NCBI RefSeq assembly: GCF_000226115.1
Contig: NC_016457.1
Location: 4,340,001 to 4,404,000 of the forward strand
Direction: 5' to 3'
Source: Thermothielavioides terrestris NRRL 8126
Lineage: Eukaryota; Ascomycota; Sordariomycetes; Sordariales; Chaetomiaceae
DNA: 64,000 bases
The notes beneath the pieces were generated by a model. That model ran no database searches. It was not told where the DNA came from and saw only the letters and a list, made by a program, of their open reading frames with translations. Position 1 is the first letter of the stretch. Every line of letters starts with the position of its first letter. This document shows, piece by piece, positions 10,488 through 22,180 of this stretch. The position numbers and the translations under genes were made by a program.

Positions 10488-12775
10488 TCACCGCTGACTC
10501 CGAGCCGATCCCACCGAGTTCTGTCTGTCGTGCATGCCGGGGCGGCGATCTCTCCTCTCGCCGTCTTGAAGCTTAAGCGAGTCCAACCTCTTTTGGCTGT
10601 CCTCGGTGCCATCCACCACCTCGTCAACGCGCGGGAGTGAGGGCGCAGCCATGCGTGGTGGGGGTGCCCCAGCATCGGCGGCATTCCCATTGGCAGCCTT
10701 CCTCCGGTTGGCTTGCTCCTGAATGGCAGCCCATTTCCTCTGGCGGAGGGCTTCCCGCGCGGGCGCGCTGTTCTGCTGCTCCGTGTACTCGTGTGAGCAG
10801 TCGTCGAAAAGCTGGGGGTTGATCTCCATGAACAGCTTCATTGCGTTGTACACCATGCCGTGGATTGTCCTGCAGAAATAGTAGTCAGCCATACGAGTTC
10901 ACGTTCGGTCCAAGTGCAGTCGATCACCAACCTGTTCCAGTGGCCCTTGGAGTTCTCGTAGAGCGGTGCAAACATGATGGGAAGGATGATTTCGACATTG
11001 TCGCTAACCAGGTTGCAGAAATACTCGTTGTTCCAGAAGTAGAGGGCTCGTTCGGCGACCTGGAAGTGTGGGCTCGCAACTGACTTGGCGAGCTGGTGGA
11101 ACAGAGGTTCTTGGACCTTAGCAAATTCAGCCGGGTCCATAACCTCGAAGATGTCTTCGACCTCATTGAGGAACATAACCTCCTTGGTGCTATTGACCTT
11201 GGGCCAATACCGCAGGAGACCCAGCACGACCTGCCTCGCATGTCAGACACGTCCGTCACAACAACAAGCCAAGGTTTTGACGTACCTCCTCCGTCAGCGA
11301 GGCATCCTTCTCGAGGAATTGCACAATGCAATAGGCCAGTTGAGGATGGTACATGCTCAGGCTCTTCACCTTGTGCAGAGGGAGTAGCACTCTTGTCAGG
11401 AAGAGCTTGTGCTCCTCCTTGAGCGGGAGAGCAAACCCGTTGATGATGGAACCCAGAATCTCCAACAGCTCGGCAATGCCGTTGAAGCGCTCGGTCTCGT
11501 AGGTGAACTGGAAGAAGACGTTGTTGATCGAGCGGCGGATGAAGGATCTGAGATTGAGGAACTTCCCATATATGCGATGCAGAGTAGTCTTGAGGAAATC
11601 CCGTTCCCGTGGATCCTCGGAATCGAACAGCTCGAGGAGCTGGAGCACAAAACTGTGATCGATGTAGGCTTTCGCGATGTTGGTGTTGAAGTCCTGGCTC
11701 TCGATGAACCGAAGGAAGAACTCATAGACAACCTGGATGTGCGGCCAGGCGACTTCCAAGACGGGCTCGTCTTCTTCCGGGTCGAAAGCCTCGCCTTGGG
11801 GGTTCACGGGGGGCGGGATTGGGCGGAACAGGTTCTTCGCAAACATTCCCACGACAACCGGGTACATGGGTTCGGTGATGACCTGCCGGTTGTTGGCGAC
11901 GTAGTCCAGGAGCTCGTGCAGGGCCAGTCGCTTGATTTCCTTAGACTTCATATCGGCACTGGCGTCGTTGAAGTCGAATATGACGTTGCACTGTTCGATC
12001 TTCTTCATGAAGAGATCCTCCCGGCGTCCAGGGGGAACCTCGTGGAACCCGGGGAGCTTTTCCAGCTCGCGATGGGCAGAGATGTCGAACCGGGACGAAT
12101 GCTGCCGTCGCGGCGTCTTGGGGCCCTCAAGGACATCCTTGGGAGTTTGATGCAACCGGTCGTACATCAGGGACTTCTGCCCGGCCTTTGGCGGGGCCAG
12201 ATCGTGGGGCATGGTTTCGGCGGCGCCCGGCGGCGGTACATGCTGGTGTAAGCGCGCAGCGTCAGTCACAGTCCGCCTGCAAATATGGCTGACTCTATCT
12301 GGTAGCAAAGCCGGGCTCTTACCGGAGCACTCGGGCTGATTATGACAGTCGGAGGGAGAGGGCCGTGCCTCGCGGGCGTACTCCCACCGTTGGCACCCTG
12401 GGGTTGTCCAGCTATGCCAGCGCTGTATCTGTCTGGTACACCGGGATTCACACCCGCGTTTCCGTGCTGGCTTTGGGCAGCCAGCATGGAGTGATCACCA
12501 TGGGCTGCGCTGTTTGGAGGCAGCGGCTTATTGCGAATGTCGTTCAGGGTCGAGGTAGAGGACGACGGGGTCAAGACGGGTGACTGGGTCGAATCCTTCG
12601 AGGGAGCATTCGGCGACGCTGTTCCGTCCTTCGAATCCTTATTCTTCTTGGAGGATTTGCTCGAGTCCTTGCCCCTCGAGAGCTGCGCAATGGACAAGGT
12701 GATGATTAGCGGTATGCTCCCAACCTGGCAGTGGGGCCCAGCGCGACTTACGACTCTGGCGCCGAAACGCTTCAT
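10488..12775 (-). CDS. RTS1: PP2A regulatory subunit B56 (B')
   Basis: Five exons are predicted: 12775-12752, 12682-12323, 12242-11286, 11230-10932 and 10869-10488. All introns are GT-AG (55-80 nt), and the product is 673 aa. The N-terminus is a short MKRFGARV joined to a Ser/Lys/Pro-rich leader of about 180 residues. The B56 HEAT-like domain follows, with family landmarks [67 protein letters not shown] and [17 protein letters not shown]. It directs the PP2A catalytic/scaffold dimer to substrates (Rts1 in budding yeast, ParA in Aspergillus). The roughly 2.2 kb upstream without a gene suggests a long 5' leader or promoter. The first exon has only 8 codons but uses a GTAAGT donor and a GCTAAT branch-like site. 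Confidence 0.93.
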
Positions 12776-14977
12776 CCTTGAAGACAACAGCTTCTCTTCT
12801 GTGGGGCGGCTAGAGGCGCCCAGCTCAACCCTTCTGTGAACCGAAGCACGCTGTGACGGGAGGTGAATTCGGTTGACTGGGAAAGGCAGGGGGTCAAAAC
12901 AGAGGTTCAAGTAGGGCGCTCATGCGGTGCGATCCGGTTTCGCGAATCGGTTGTTGCTGACGGGCTGGGACTGGCACAGGTATCGACATGCGCCGGGCGA
13001 GGGAGTTGGCCGGTGTGGAACTACGCCGGGATGCGGACAGTGTCGGCGGAAATAGATGATCGCTGTGCAATGTATTCGAGGCGCGGGCTTGCCGATGTAG
13101 GCAGTGGTCAGGGCGGCGCAGCCGGGAGACCGAGTGACAAACGAATTGGCACCGTTGGGATACTCGAGCTGCCTAGGAGCAGGCTGGTCGTCGTCGTAAT
13201 TCTTAGGTTCGATCGCTGCTACCGCTGGTGCCAGGCGAACGCGCGGTGAGTTGCTCTGTTGTTGCTGCAGCTCCAATGCCGGGCGGTTGCAAGATGGAGA
13301 CGCTGCCCGTTCGAGCTGACGTTCGGGTCCACGGTGCTGTGGTCCGTGTTTTTGCGGGGTCCCGCTGCTTGGGTGCTGGGCCTTGGGTCCCAAACAGGGT
13401 TGGGGCAAATGCGAACAGGCCACGGGTGCTCGGGAATGGCGGGGGACAGTGTGAATGAAGGCGCGAAGTGCGGGTATTCCGTAGAGTCGAGAACACCTTT
13501 TGATTCCCGGATCTCAAAAGTGCAGACGCCTATACGTCTGTACACCGTTTTGCGAAACGACACTGACGCTGGGGTAACTCGTGGCGGGCTTGCAGGCGAG
13601 CGAAACTGACAGTAGCCCAGTAGGTAGCTCAGCTTGACAGCGGGAGGGAGAGTTGGGGAATGGGGCTCGGGGGAGCCAGCCGCGCTGGAGATTGGAGGGT
13701 GGTGCTTAACGCTCGGTGCTCGCACTGGGTGTGTGGGAACCTGGAAGCTCAACCAACGAGGGGCTGATGCTGCTGATTGTTTTGCGAACAGTACCACCAC
13801 GAAGAACAGTGGAAAAATGGAGGGAAAAAAAGGGAAATGATCCTGTTGCCTCACGGGGTGTTCAGCGGGAACCGCGCATGTCCAGGTGTGGCTCGGAGCT
13901 CAACTTGGTAAGTTTACGCAGGTGCAGGTGCGAGATAGGGTTGTTAGCTACCTCGGTACCTAGGAGGCCAGTTAACGTGCACGTCAGTTATGGTATTGTT
14001 AGTTAGCAAGCCGAGCGACGGGGGAGTGTGGCATGCCGAGATCTCATGGTCAATGCTCCCGCACCGTTTCACAGTGCTGGCACCAATCCGAAACGGCGCA
14101 CGCCCAATGTAAAAAAGGAAGCACAAAGATGCCTCCCAAACAGCGCAATTGTGCAAGTATTCCGTAGAACCCAGGTCATGGCCACTCAACTTACTTCGAC
14201 TGTAAAATCAACCCTAGAGTGAGATTAAGTGAAACACAGACGGAATGGGATACTAGGCAGGTACGTTTCTGAAAGCCAAATCGACCCTTATTTCATTCAG
14301 AGGTACTGTGAGAGCGTGTTAATGGGAGGACCTACCAGGTATGAGACTGGAGCTATCAAATAGTATGCTGTTTCTAATATGGTATAATTGGCTCGCATTT
14401 TGTCGGTTGTCTCTCTTAGTCGCTGAGCTTACTTCATGACTCGGCGACGACAACTGACAACAACGACGACGAGTTCTGTTCCTGGTCGACAGGTTACAAC
14501 CTGGAAGTGACGTAAAATACCGCCTCCCCTGGCACCCCGTGGTCATTTTTAAACTCCGGTTCAGACCCCCACTTTCCATCAACCCGATTCAAGACTGTCG
14601 ATGCACTGACTCGCTCACCCGTGTCCCCTGTCAAAGAGGGATAGGTACCTACATACAGAGTACGTCTGCCGTCATTCATAGACCACCAAGGCGAAAAAGA
14701 AATTGGCTACGGCGTGCGGATTACATACCTAGCTTGCATTGCACAGAGACAGCTGGTTTCTTCCGCACCTGCTTACAGCGCTTGTAGAAATTTCTGCGAC
14801 TCCATGGTGGAACTCGAAGTGATTGCTCCTTGACTCTCTGGTTCGCTTTTGGATTGCGCTGTGTACACAGTAAAACAGAGAGCTACAGCTACCTACATCA
14901 GCATGAGAACAGAGAGGGGTTGAGAACGACGGTCAAGCAACAAGTACATCGGCATCGGAGATTTTAAGCACTTCACC
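12776..14977. promoter_or_regulatory. long divergent intergenic region
   Basis: These 2.2 kb separate the divergently transcribed B56 (-) and TFIIIC (+) genes. Several open frames exist on both strands, the longest on the minus strand at 13219-13854, but they are low-complexity Pro/Ser/Arg sequence with no recognisable domain. They look like 5' leader sequence of the B56 gene. The part after 13,900 is AT-richer and contains TAGGTACC-type words common in intergenic DNA of these fungi. Confidence 0.5.
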
Positions 14978-17486
14978 ATGGCCTCTTCTTCCGGCCATCA
15001 ACAGGATGACGACGGCGACGCCGCGCCGACATACACCATTCCTCGCCGGCGACTCGGCGCTCTGGAGCACCCCATGATCATCAAGAATCTCGACAAGGGA
15101 ATCAAGACATTTGGGCAGAACAATGCATTCCAAGCCGTGCGTTGAATCTGCCTCGAGCAAGAAGAAAACTGAACAAAACATCGGGCCGCTGACTGCCATC
15201 AGATCCTCGACTCCGCCAGCCCCCAGATCTCAGTGCCCCTGTATTTGCGCTACGACAACCCAACAGCAAGGCCGCTGACATCACACAACGCGCTGACACA
15301 CAACGTCGTCTTGAAAGTCACGGTTCCCAAGCGCACTGGGAGGAAGCGCAAGCGGGGCACCAATGGCCCTTGGGAAGGGGAGGTCGACGGGCCTGCGAGT
15401 GGGCAACAATCAGTGGCATGCCCCGAGGTCCTCTCGCGCGACCGGCTCGACACCCCTCGCGTCGTCAGGCGCAAGCTCCAGGACAATGTAGGGAAGTACA
15501 CCATTGAGCCGGTTGGTGTCATCAACAACACACATCGCTACCGCAGTAAGCAACTCCTCCTTCCTTCCTATCTCTGCTCTCTCGCTCCATCCTCCACAGC
15601 GTTGCGCTAATCGCCGTTCAGGCTTTGCCGACTTCCAATACGCACTAGGAGAGTCCAAGTTTATGAAGAAATTCGTCGAGAATGTTCTTCTGGGCGATGT
15701 TGCCAAACTCAAACGCTTCTCCCTGGAGCCCGGCATCGAATCGGGGACCAACGTCGACCTCATCCCGCCGCCGTACTTCACGCCCATCAGCCTGCCGTTC
15801 GGCTACAACTATTCCCAAAACCCCCACACCAAGGAGGTCAGCCCTGGCCGGTCTGATGCTTCCGGCACTGTCTCCGAAGACCAGGAATACGAGCGCGTAG
15901 TCAACGTCACCTCGCGCAGCCCCGCCGCTGGCTACTTCATTGCCCACGACGAGTACCCAGTCCCGTCAGGGCCCAGCCGTCAACCCGACATGTCGGACCC
16001 GCAGGTGGCCGCCATCATCACCGAGATGCGCCTCGCCATGGAGGAGCGGCCCATCTGGACGCGCCGCAGCATGTGGAACCGGCTGAGCACCAAGTTCGCC
16101 GAGCTCCCCAAGAACGGCGGCCTGGTGCGCCACTGCCTGCAGTACGCCGGCTACCAGTTCAAGGGCGGGCCGTGGCGCGACGCGCTCGTCAAGTACGGCC
16201 TCGACCCCCGCACCGACCCCAAGTACCGCATCTACCAGACCTTGATCTTCAAGCTGCACAAGACCCGCATAGGGTCGGTCGGGCGCTCGTGGCAGGCCAT
16301 GCGGCGCAAGGACACCGGCGTGGCGAACTTCGGCAAGGCCTGGAAGAACCCCGGCGGCGGTGAGGAAGAGGCCGTGCTGAACACACACGTCTTCAACGGC
16401 GAGTCGTTCAGCACCGACGGCAAGGTCTGGCAGGTGTGCGACATCACGGACCCGCTGCTGGCCAGGCTGTTCGCCGAGGCCGAGGTGCGGCCCGAGTGCG
16501 ACGTCGAGGTCAGCGGCTTCTACCACCGCGTGCTGTGGTCGGTGGCCAAGGCCATCATGAAGTGCAAGATGGTGGCGATCCGCTTCGGCCGCACGCTGAG
16601 CGACGACGACTTCGGCGCCGCGCTCGAGCTGGTCAGGGGCGCGCCGCACGACGGCGGCGACGGCCCCGCCCCCGGCGCCGGGAACAGCATCGGCATCAGC
16701 CTGCCGGACCTGCAGCTGACGGCGGCCGAGTACGACGAGCTGCGCGGCGGCAAGAGCCGGCCCCGGCCGGGCGTCAAGTCGCGGCAGGATGCGGGCGACG
16801 GCACGGGGCGGCGCAGGCGCAGGCACTACCGCATCCGCGTCCCGCTCAAGGAGGCCGAGGAGCGCGAGGCCGTCAAGATGGTCAAGCTGCTTGCGCAGAA
16901 TGCGCAGGACAAGAGAAGCGCGGAGGCGGAAACCGCCGCGGGAGAAGCAGCGTTGCGCAGGGATGTGGGGGGCACAGGGGAAAGGGTCACGTCTGCGACG
17001 GCAAGAGAGGAAGAAGGGGCAGTGGAGGAAGTGGAGGAGGAGGAAGAAGAAGAAGAAAATGAGCGTGAGCGCAGGGATGGCGGCGCGTTCCAAGAGATTC
17101 TGGAGGATATGGAAGAGGAGGGTAGCGAGGACGAGGAGGAAGAGGATGACGAGGGAGAGGAGGACGAGATGGAGGCGGTCGAAGCGGACGCCGCACGACC
17201 CGGCAGGAGGAGGCCGTCGTTCCAAGACCGGGAGTCTGCAGACGAGGCGCTCCGGGAAGAGGAGGAGTATGAGGAGGGCGGGTATTCGGATGAGTATGAC
17301 GAGGAGGACACGGAGGATGAGGACGAAGACGAAGGTGAAGAAGGATATGGCCGTGGCGATGACGATGAAGAGGACTACGGCGAGGAGGAAGAGTACTATG
17401 ACGAGGAAGGCGAGGGGTTTCAGCAGAGCTGGGAGGACGAGGATGGGTACGACGGGGGGCAGCGTATCAATAGGTATTATGGATAG
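14978..17486 (+). CDS. TFC1: TFIIIC subunit Tfc1/GTF3C5-like
   Basis: Three exons, 14978-15136, 15203-15545 and 15622-17486, encode 788 aa. The introns (66 and 76 nt) are GT-AG, with a GCTGAC branch site in the first. Conserved family features are IPRRRLGALEHPMIIKN at the N-terminus, a beta-rich first half, FADFQYALG..., and the C-terminal domain with RPIWTRRSMWNRL, YQFKGGPWRDALVKYGLDPR and YRIYQTLIFKL. By homology the subunit is part of the TFIIIC tau-A module that recognises tRNA-gene A boxes and recruits RNA polymerase III. About residues 590-788 are extremely acidic (long Glu/Asp runs), as in other family members. The antisense of this acidic tract produces long spurious open frames. Confidence 0.93.
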
Positions 17487-18019
17487 ATTTACGAGCGGTT
17501 TGTGGCATTTCGAAAGGAAGCAACCTGTTAGCGGAGAACGGGGCAAAGTCTAGCGCCGTTGGCCAAGGAGCATCAACGCCGTTGCGGGAGACCAATATAA
17601 GTTGGCATTCCACATTACGCTGTGTCGTCCATCTAGCATACATTTGCACTCATGATCGTACCCGAGCTAAGCTTTCCCTCCCCGTTGTGTTTCGCGCCCA
17701 GCCCAAAAGACACATCCATTTGGTATCATACCAGCTTACCTATCGCGCCCCGCCATCCAGGCAACTCCTACCGGTGGACCAGAGAAACAAGAGGAACAAA
17801 GAAACAAGAAAAATGCAACGCCCAATCTGCGCCCTTACCATCCTCGATTATCCCCCTTCCCTGCCCTTCCCAGCCCAGCCCAGCGCCCATCCCATACCTT
17901 CCCTCCCGAGCGAACCGAACCGAACACACTATTCCTCACTCTCCCCTGAAACCAACCAACCAAGCAACCCATCCATTCCCCCAACCAACCAACCCATCCA
18001 TCCATTCCCTCACCTCACG
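17487..18019. terminator. convergent 3' flanks
   Basis: TFIIIC (+) and the BCS1-like gene (-) converge here, so both 3' ends fall in these 533 bases. The stretch 17,930-18,010 is a degenerate CCAA/CCAT repeat (CCAACCAACC, CATCCATCC). No gene is visible, and no precise polyadenylation site can be called. Confidence 0.4.
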
Positions 18020-20218
18020 TCACTGAACATCCAACACCCGCCCGCCCCGCGCCTTCTGCGCCAGCATCCCCGCCACCCACCCGTCGACCTCGGCGAGCGC
18101 CCGGCGCGGCGCCTTCTTGCGCTTCAGCAGGAAACCCTGCAGCTCGGCCGGCGAGAACTGGCCGGGGGGGATCTTGGCGGCGAACTGCGCCGCGATGCGG
18201 GCGAGGTCGTCATCCGCTGCTTCTGCTGCTGCTTCTGCGGCGGCGGCGGTTCTGGCGGGATCGGCGGTGTGGTTGTTGGTGCGGCCCGGTTTGTTGTGGT
18301 GGTCCTTGTTGTGGTTTTCGAGAGCCGGGCTGGCGAGGTTCAGTGGGGTGGGGAGTTTCTTGGGGGTGGAGTTTTGCGTTGAGGTGGTGGTTGAAGTGGT
18401 TGTGGTTGTGGTTGTGGTTGTGGTTGTGGTTGTGGTTGTGGTTGTTGGGGCGCAGGGCGGGGAGGGGGAAAACGAGTCCTCGCTGTCGTCGTCGACTTCG
18501 ACTTCGGTGGCGCCCGACACGTCGGTCATGTTGCCGTCTTTGTCGGACGTGAAGGAGAACGGGGTGGAGGGCGGGTCTGAGAAGGGGGTGAGCGGGGAGA
18601 GGCCGTGATCGTCAGCGACCACGGTGGCGGACGGCCTGCTGCTGCTGCTGCTGCTGCTCTTGCTGCTGCTGCTGTTGCTGTCGGGCTCGTACATGCGCAT
18701 GAAGAGCTCCCGGGCCTGCTCCTGCGTCGCGTTGGTGAAGGCCACCTGCAGGTCGACGCGGCCCGGGCGGATCAGCGCTTCGTCGAGCGTCTCGGGCTTG
18801 TTGGTCGTCATGATGAGCACGCGGCCCTCGTGCGAGGCGACGCCGTCGATGGCGTTGAGGAGGCCGGACAGCGAGATGCCCTTCTTTTCGGTCGAGTCGC
18901 CGCCGCCGTGACGCTTTAGTTCGCGAGCCAGGTCCGACACGTTCCAGTCGCGGTCCCTTTTGCTCTTCTTCTTGGTCTTCCCGTCCTTGTCGTCAGTCCT
19001 GTTCTCGCTGCGCTCCTCTGAGCCCTTGCCGTCTTCATAGGAGGTGGGTTCCTCGTTGCGCTTGAGCCCCGCGGTGTCGATGTCCTCGAGCAGCACCACG
19101 CAGCGCCGGGGCAGAGAAGTAAACAGGGCCAGCAGATCCTCCTCGGTCAGGGTGGGGTCCAGTAGCGAAATGACGTAGATGTCGAGGCCAAAGACTCCGG
19201 CGAGCGCAAACGACAGTGATGTTTTGCCCGTGCCTGGCGGGCCGTGAAAGAGATAGCCTCGCCGGAGAGGAATGCCTCGGTTCGCGTACCAGCGAGGCGT
19301 AGCCGGGTGGAGGTACTCGTTCATGTCGGAGAGGATGCGCATCTTCTGTTCATCGTCGAGAACCACGGTCTTCATGGGCCGAACAGGCCGGTCAGCGACC
19401 TGCTGCCACGAGTGCCGATGGCCGTAACGGCGCACTGCCTGGCTCGACGGGCGCCTGACGATCGTCTTGGCCTGGTGGTCGAGGTAGTACTGCTCCTTGG
19501 CGTGCTGCAGCAGCTGCTTGATGGGCTCGGGAGAGCGGCCGAAGCACGAGAGGACGAGGACCTCCTTGTCCTTGAACGGGAGCATGCCCTGGGACCCGCC
19601 GTCGGGGTCGAACAGCGACTCCTGCTTCCTCTGCAGCCTGAAGTAGCGCCCTCGGAACCAGAAGCTGTGCTTGCCCATGGCCGGAATGAAGCGAGGGGCG
19701 GCCTTGGCCTCCTGGTGGGAGAAGTTGAGGTAGATGCCGGCGCCGTCGGGCGAAACGCGGGTCGTCATGAGATCGGACTCGTCTTCCTCCTCCCAGGCGC
19801 CCTTGGATGCCGTCTCGGCGGTGAGAGAGCGCGAGTTGGCTATGCACGGCTGCGACGCGAGCCACTTCATCATGTGGTTGTAAATGTCGTCGGTGCCGCT
19901 CACTTCGACGTTGGCCATGAAGTACTGCCGAGCCAGGGCGTGAAAGCTCGCGTACAGCTGTCCCCAGAGCTTGCTCGCCGCCCAGACCAAGCCGACCAAG
20001 GTGAGGACGTAGGTCGGATCGAGGCCGAGGTGGCTGCCGACCAAGTTGTAGATGAGAACGAACAGCCTCATCAAAGGATTGAACTGGAACCCGAGAAGAG
20101 GCGAGATGGTATCCAAGATGCCGTCGGGAAGGCCGTTCTCGGCAGACCGGTTGCCGCCGTGGGTGGAATTGCCCATGAAGGTCGGCAGGGCACCGCGGAT
20201 GATGTCGTTGAGATCCAT
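18020..20218 (-). CDS. BCS1-like AAA ATPase
   Basis: This is a single exon of 732 aa, taking MDLNDIIRGALP at 20218 as the start. An upstream in-frame ATG at 20296 would add 26 residues. A hydrophobic segment at about 70-90 (LTLVGLVWAASKLWGQLYA) fits the family's membrane anchor, followed by the BCS1 N-domain. The AAA module has Walker A GPPGTGKTS (about 326-334), Walker B CVVLLEDID (about 373-382), a TTNKPETLD sensor and RPGRVD. Yeast Bcs1 translocates the Rieske protein across the inner mitochondrial membrane. Fungi carry many divergent paralogues, and the insertions here (a KKKSKRDRD stretch after Walker B and a long Ser/Thr tail) suggest a paralogue rather than the Bcs1 orthologue. A run of about 16 Thr codons is encoded by a GTGGTT-type microsatellite. 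Confidence 0.87.
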   Translation of the reverse strand: MDLNDIIRGALPTFMGNSTHGGNRSAENGLPDGILDTISPLLGFQFNPLMRLFVLIYNLVGSHLGLDPTYVLTLVGLVWAASKLWGQLYASFHALARQYFMANVEVSGTDDIYNHMMKWLASQPCIANSRSLTAETASKGAWEEEDESDLMTTRVSPDGAGIYLNFSHQEAKAAPRFIPAMGKHSFWFRGRYFRLQRKQESLFDPDGGSQGMLPFKDKEVLVLSCFGRSPEPIKQLLQHAKEQYYLDHQAKTIVRRPSSQAVRRYGHRHSWQQVADRPVRPMKTVVLDDEQKMRILSDMNEYLHPATPRWYANRGIPLRRGYLFHGPPGTGKTSLSFALAGVFGLDIYVISLLDPTLTEEDLLALFTSLPRRCVVLLEDIDTAGLKRNEEPTSYEDGKGSEERSENRTDDKDGKTKKKSKRDRDWNVSDLARELKRHGGGDSTEKKGISLSGLLNAIDGVASHEGRVLIMTTNKPETLDEALIRPGRVDLQVAFTNATQEQARELFMRMYEPDSNSSSSKSSSSSSSRPSATVVADDHGLSPLTPFSDPPSTPFSFTSDKDGNMTDVSGATEVEVDDDSEDSFSPSPPCAPTTTTTTTTTTTTTTTTTSTTTSTQNSTPKKLPTPLNLASPALENHNKDHHNKPGRTNNHTADPARTAAAAEAAAEAADDDLARIAAQFAAKIPPGQFSPAELQGFLLKRKKAPRRALAEVDGWVAGMLAQKARGGRVLDVQ
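18392..18447. repeat. (GTGGTT)n coding microsatellite
   Basis: A hexanucleotide GTGGTT repeat, interrupted at the left end, encodes the poly-Thr run (ACAACC codons) in the C-terminal region of the BCS1-like ATPase. A second simple tract of GCT/TGC trinucleotides at about 18638-18682 encodes a Ser-rich run in the same protein. Both are expected to be length-variable between strains. Confidence 0.8.
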
Positions 20219-21418
20219 GGCGGTGGGGGGAAAGCAGGAGGAGTGACCGGCAAGGAAGAAACGGATGGCGACTAGGGCGGAAAGGCAAGGCTTCATATAG
20301 GAAGGCCTTCACACCCAGCGGCCTTGCAAGTTATCGAGGGTCGGAAGGATGGTGTGGAAAACAAGGGATCCAAAAGCGGCTCATAGTACACCGTCACTCA
20401 AGCAAGGTCGAGAAACCACCACCGGAAAGATGCAGCGCAGACGGGTGAAACCTCTCTTTGAACAACCATATACTTTGTTCCTCCCTCTTCCTTCTTGGGT
20501 GCATACGAGACGCCGTTAGGCGCCCGGATTTCGGGCCTGCGCGTATATTAAGTGCCTCGATGGGCAGTGAATCATTGTTGATCGGGCAGGCGGAGCAGGT
20601 CCCGGCCCATCGCGCCAAAGCCGTGTGAGTCCTTCCCTGCGCGGCCAGCATCACTCGTCGCTGGCAAGATCCGCCAAGATTCCCCCAAGGCGGCCAAACA
20701 AACACCGACACGCTCCTCAACCTGCGCGTCAACAAGCGCGCGGCCTGAGAGGTGTACCCGACGTACTCTTCGCTGCCATACACGAGGACTCGGCGTTGGG
20801 ACTGATGGGGGTGGCGACGGTCGGGGAGACGGGTCTGGAGTTCGACCTGGTTCTGGAAAAGCGACATGTGGCTTGCACCTATGCGATAATGCAGTGAGTA
20901 GTAGATGACTGGTTGGCCGGCCTTAAGGCCGCCATGTGGACATCAGAAGCGACGGGCGAGGTTTTCAGGGCCACTACGGTCTCGCACCGCTGCAGCAGCG
21001 TAGAATGACATCCAATGATTCAGTCCCGAGCGGCAAATAGGTAGTCTGTCGCTGTTCTGCAGTCTGCAAACATCTTGTAGTCTGCCGTTCCGTACTCTGT
21101 TGGCCAGCGGCTGCCACCGAGGTGGCGTGAGGTAGAAGTGGGCTGGGACGGGTTACAAACAAAAAGATTCGAGCCTTAGGGGCGGTGTTAGTTGAGTCAG
21201 AGAACTTGTTACCTACCTGGTACCGTAGGCAGCACTCCCCAAGTCATTCAGGTGCCGCACGGATCGGCAGCTGTGGGGGTTACTGTGGCTGGGCATTGGC
21301 GGGGGAGGAGATGCCATTGCTGTGATCACCTGCCGAGCGAGGCAGGGGTCCCTGAGGGGACAAGACAGACTCATTTTCAGCTTGCCAACCGCCAAAACCC
21401 GCCTGGATCCAGATATCC
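20219..21418. other. intergenic, no confident gene
   Basis: This is upstream of the BCS1-like gene and downstream of the kinase-like gene. Overlapping open frames on both strands at 20394-20897 carry no recognisable domain. A decayed gene there is possible but unsupported. Confidence 0.4.
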
Positions 21419-22180
21419 CTACATAAGCTTTGGCCTCCTCCCTCCGTGCGCCAGCCAGTACTGCTCAGCCGCAAACTTGGCGTCACTCCTGGCATTCGCC
21501 TCGGGATCATCCGTCTCCGCCATGATGTACGAGCTGTCAAAGTCAATCACCATGATCCTATCCTTTTCTCTAACCAACCGAAAGTTATCCAGCTTGCTGT
21601 CGTCGTGAGTGACGCCCAGGTTCGTCAACGCGCGCAGTGCCTCCAGCAGCATCGCCTCGACATGTTCCGTGTCCAGCCCGCCCGCGGCATCTTCATATAG
21701 GCCGATTCCTCCGATGTCGGAGAGAACAAGGGCGCGTGGTCCCGTGTCGTCGGTGGCGGGGCATGAGGCTTCGCCGTAGCAAACTGGAACGACTGTCCCT
21801 TGCACAGGGGCCAGCCGCTGGTAAATAGCCTTTTCATTTTCGAACTCGTCCTCCCAGCCTGCCTTTTGTCGCTTGAGAATTATATTTGTAGGAAGAAACC
21901 ACTCAGGCCAGCGGGTTTGAAGAAGGTTCCGCAGCGGCGGGGGAAGGAGACGCAACGGCCAGAGGAGGGCGTCGAGCCAGCTTGGCACGACACGGAGATG
22001 GACCACGTTTGGATGGTGGCCGCATATTTCGCCCGTTGCTGTCACCCATCGCGTTCCGAGACGAAATCTCTGCCTCGGTTGTGAGCAACACACAGGATCG
22101 TGTGGAGTGTGAGTTGGGGACACGGACCATGGTAACCTCCCCGAGTTCCTCTGTGGGCGGGGACTCCAAATTGCTTTCAT
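21419..22180 (-). CDS. atypical protein-kinase-like protein
   Basis: A single exon of 253 aa. It belongs to a fungal kinase-like family I recognise by the pattern FRLGTRWVTATGEI, PSWLDALLWPLRLLP, PEWFLPTNIILK and GWEDEFENEKAIY. Kinase equivalents are the Lys in IILK, the Glu in FENEKAIY, a catalytic loop of HRD type reading THDDSKLDN (Asp and Asn kept), and DFD in place of DFG in the metal-binding motif. No glycine-rich loop is visible. Whether it phosphorylates anything is unknown. It ends soon after DFD..SY, so it lacks most of a normal C-lobe, which I believe is usual for this family. It lies 475 bp downstream of, and on the same strand as, the GExK gene. The start at 22180 is the first in-frame ATG before the conserved SPRP segment. 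Confidence 0.65.
   Translation of the reverse strand: MKAIWSPRPQRNSGRLPWSVSPTHTPHDPVCCSQPRQRFRLGTRWVTATGEICGHHPNVVHLRVVPSWLDALLWPLRLLPPPLRNLLQTRWPEWFLPTNIILKRQKAGWEDEFENEKAIYQRLAPVQGTVVPVCYGEASCPATDDTGPRALVLSDIGGIGLYEDAAGGLDTEHVEAMLLEALRALTNLGVTHDDSKLDNFRLVREKDRIMVIDFDSSYIMAETDDPEANARSDAKFAAEQYWLAHGGRRPKLM

Noticed and set aside
13219..13854. 211-codon minus-strand frame upstream of the B56 gene
   Set aside because: Pro/Ser/Arg low-complexity sequence without a domain. More likely 5' leader of the B56 transcript.
15966..17546. 526-codon minus-strand frame opposite the TFIIIC gene
   Set aside because: It is the antisense of GC-rich and GAG/GAG-rich codons; the plus-strand frame has clear TFIIIC homology.
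20394..20897. Opposing open frames of 90-157 codons
   Set aside because: No domain on either strand and no splice-supported extension.
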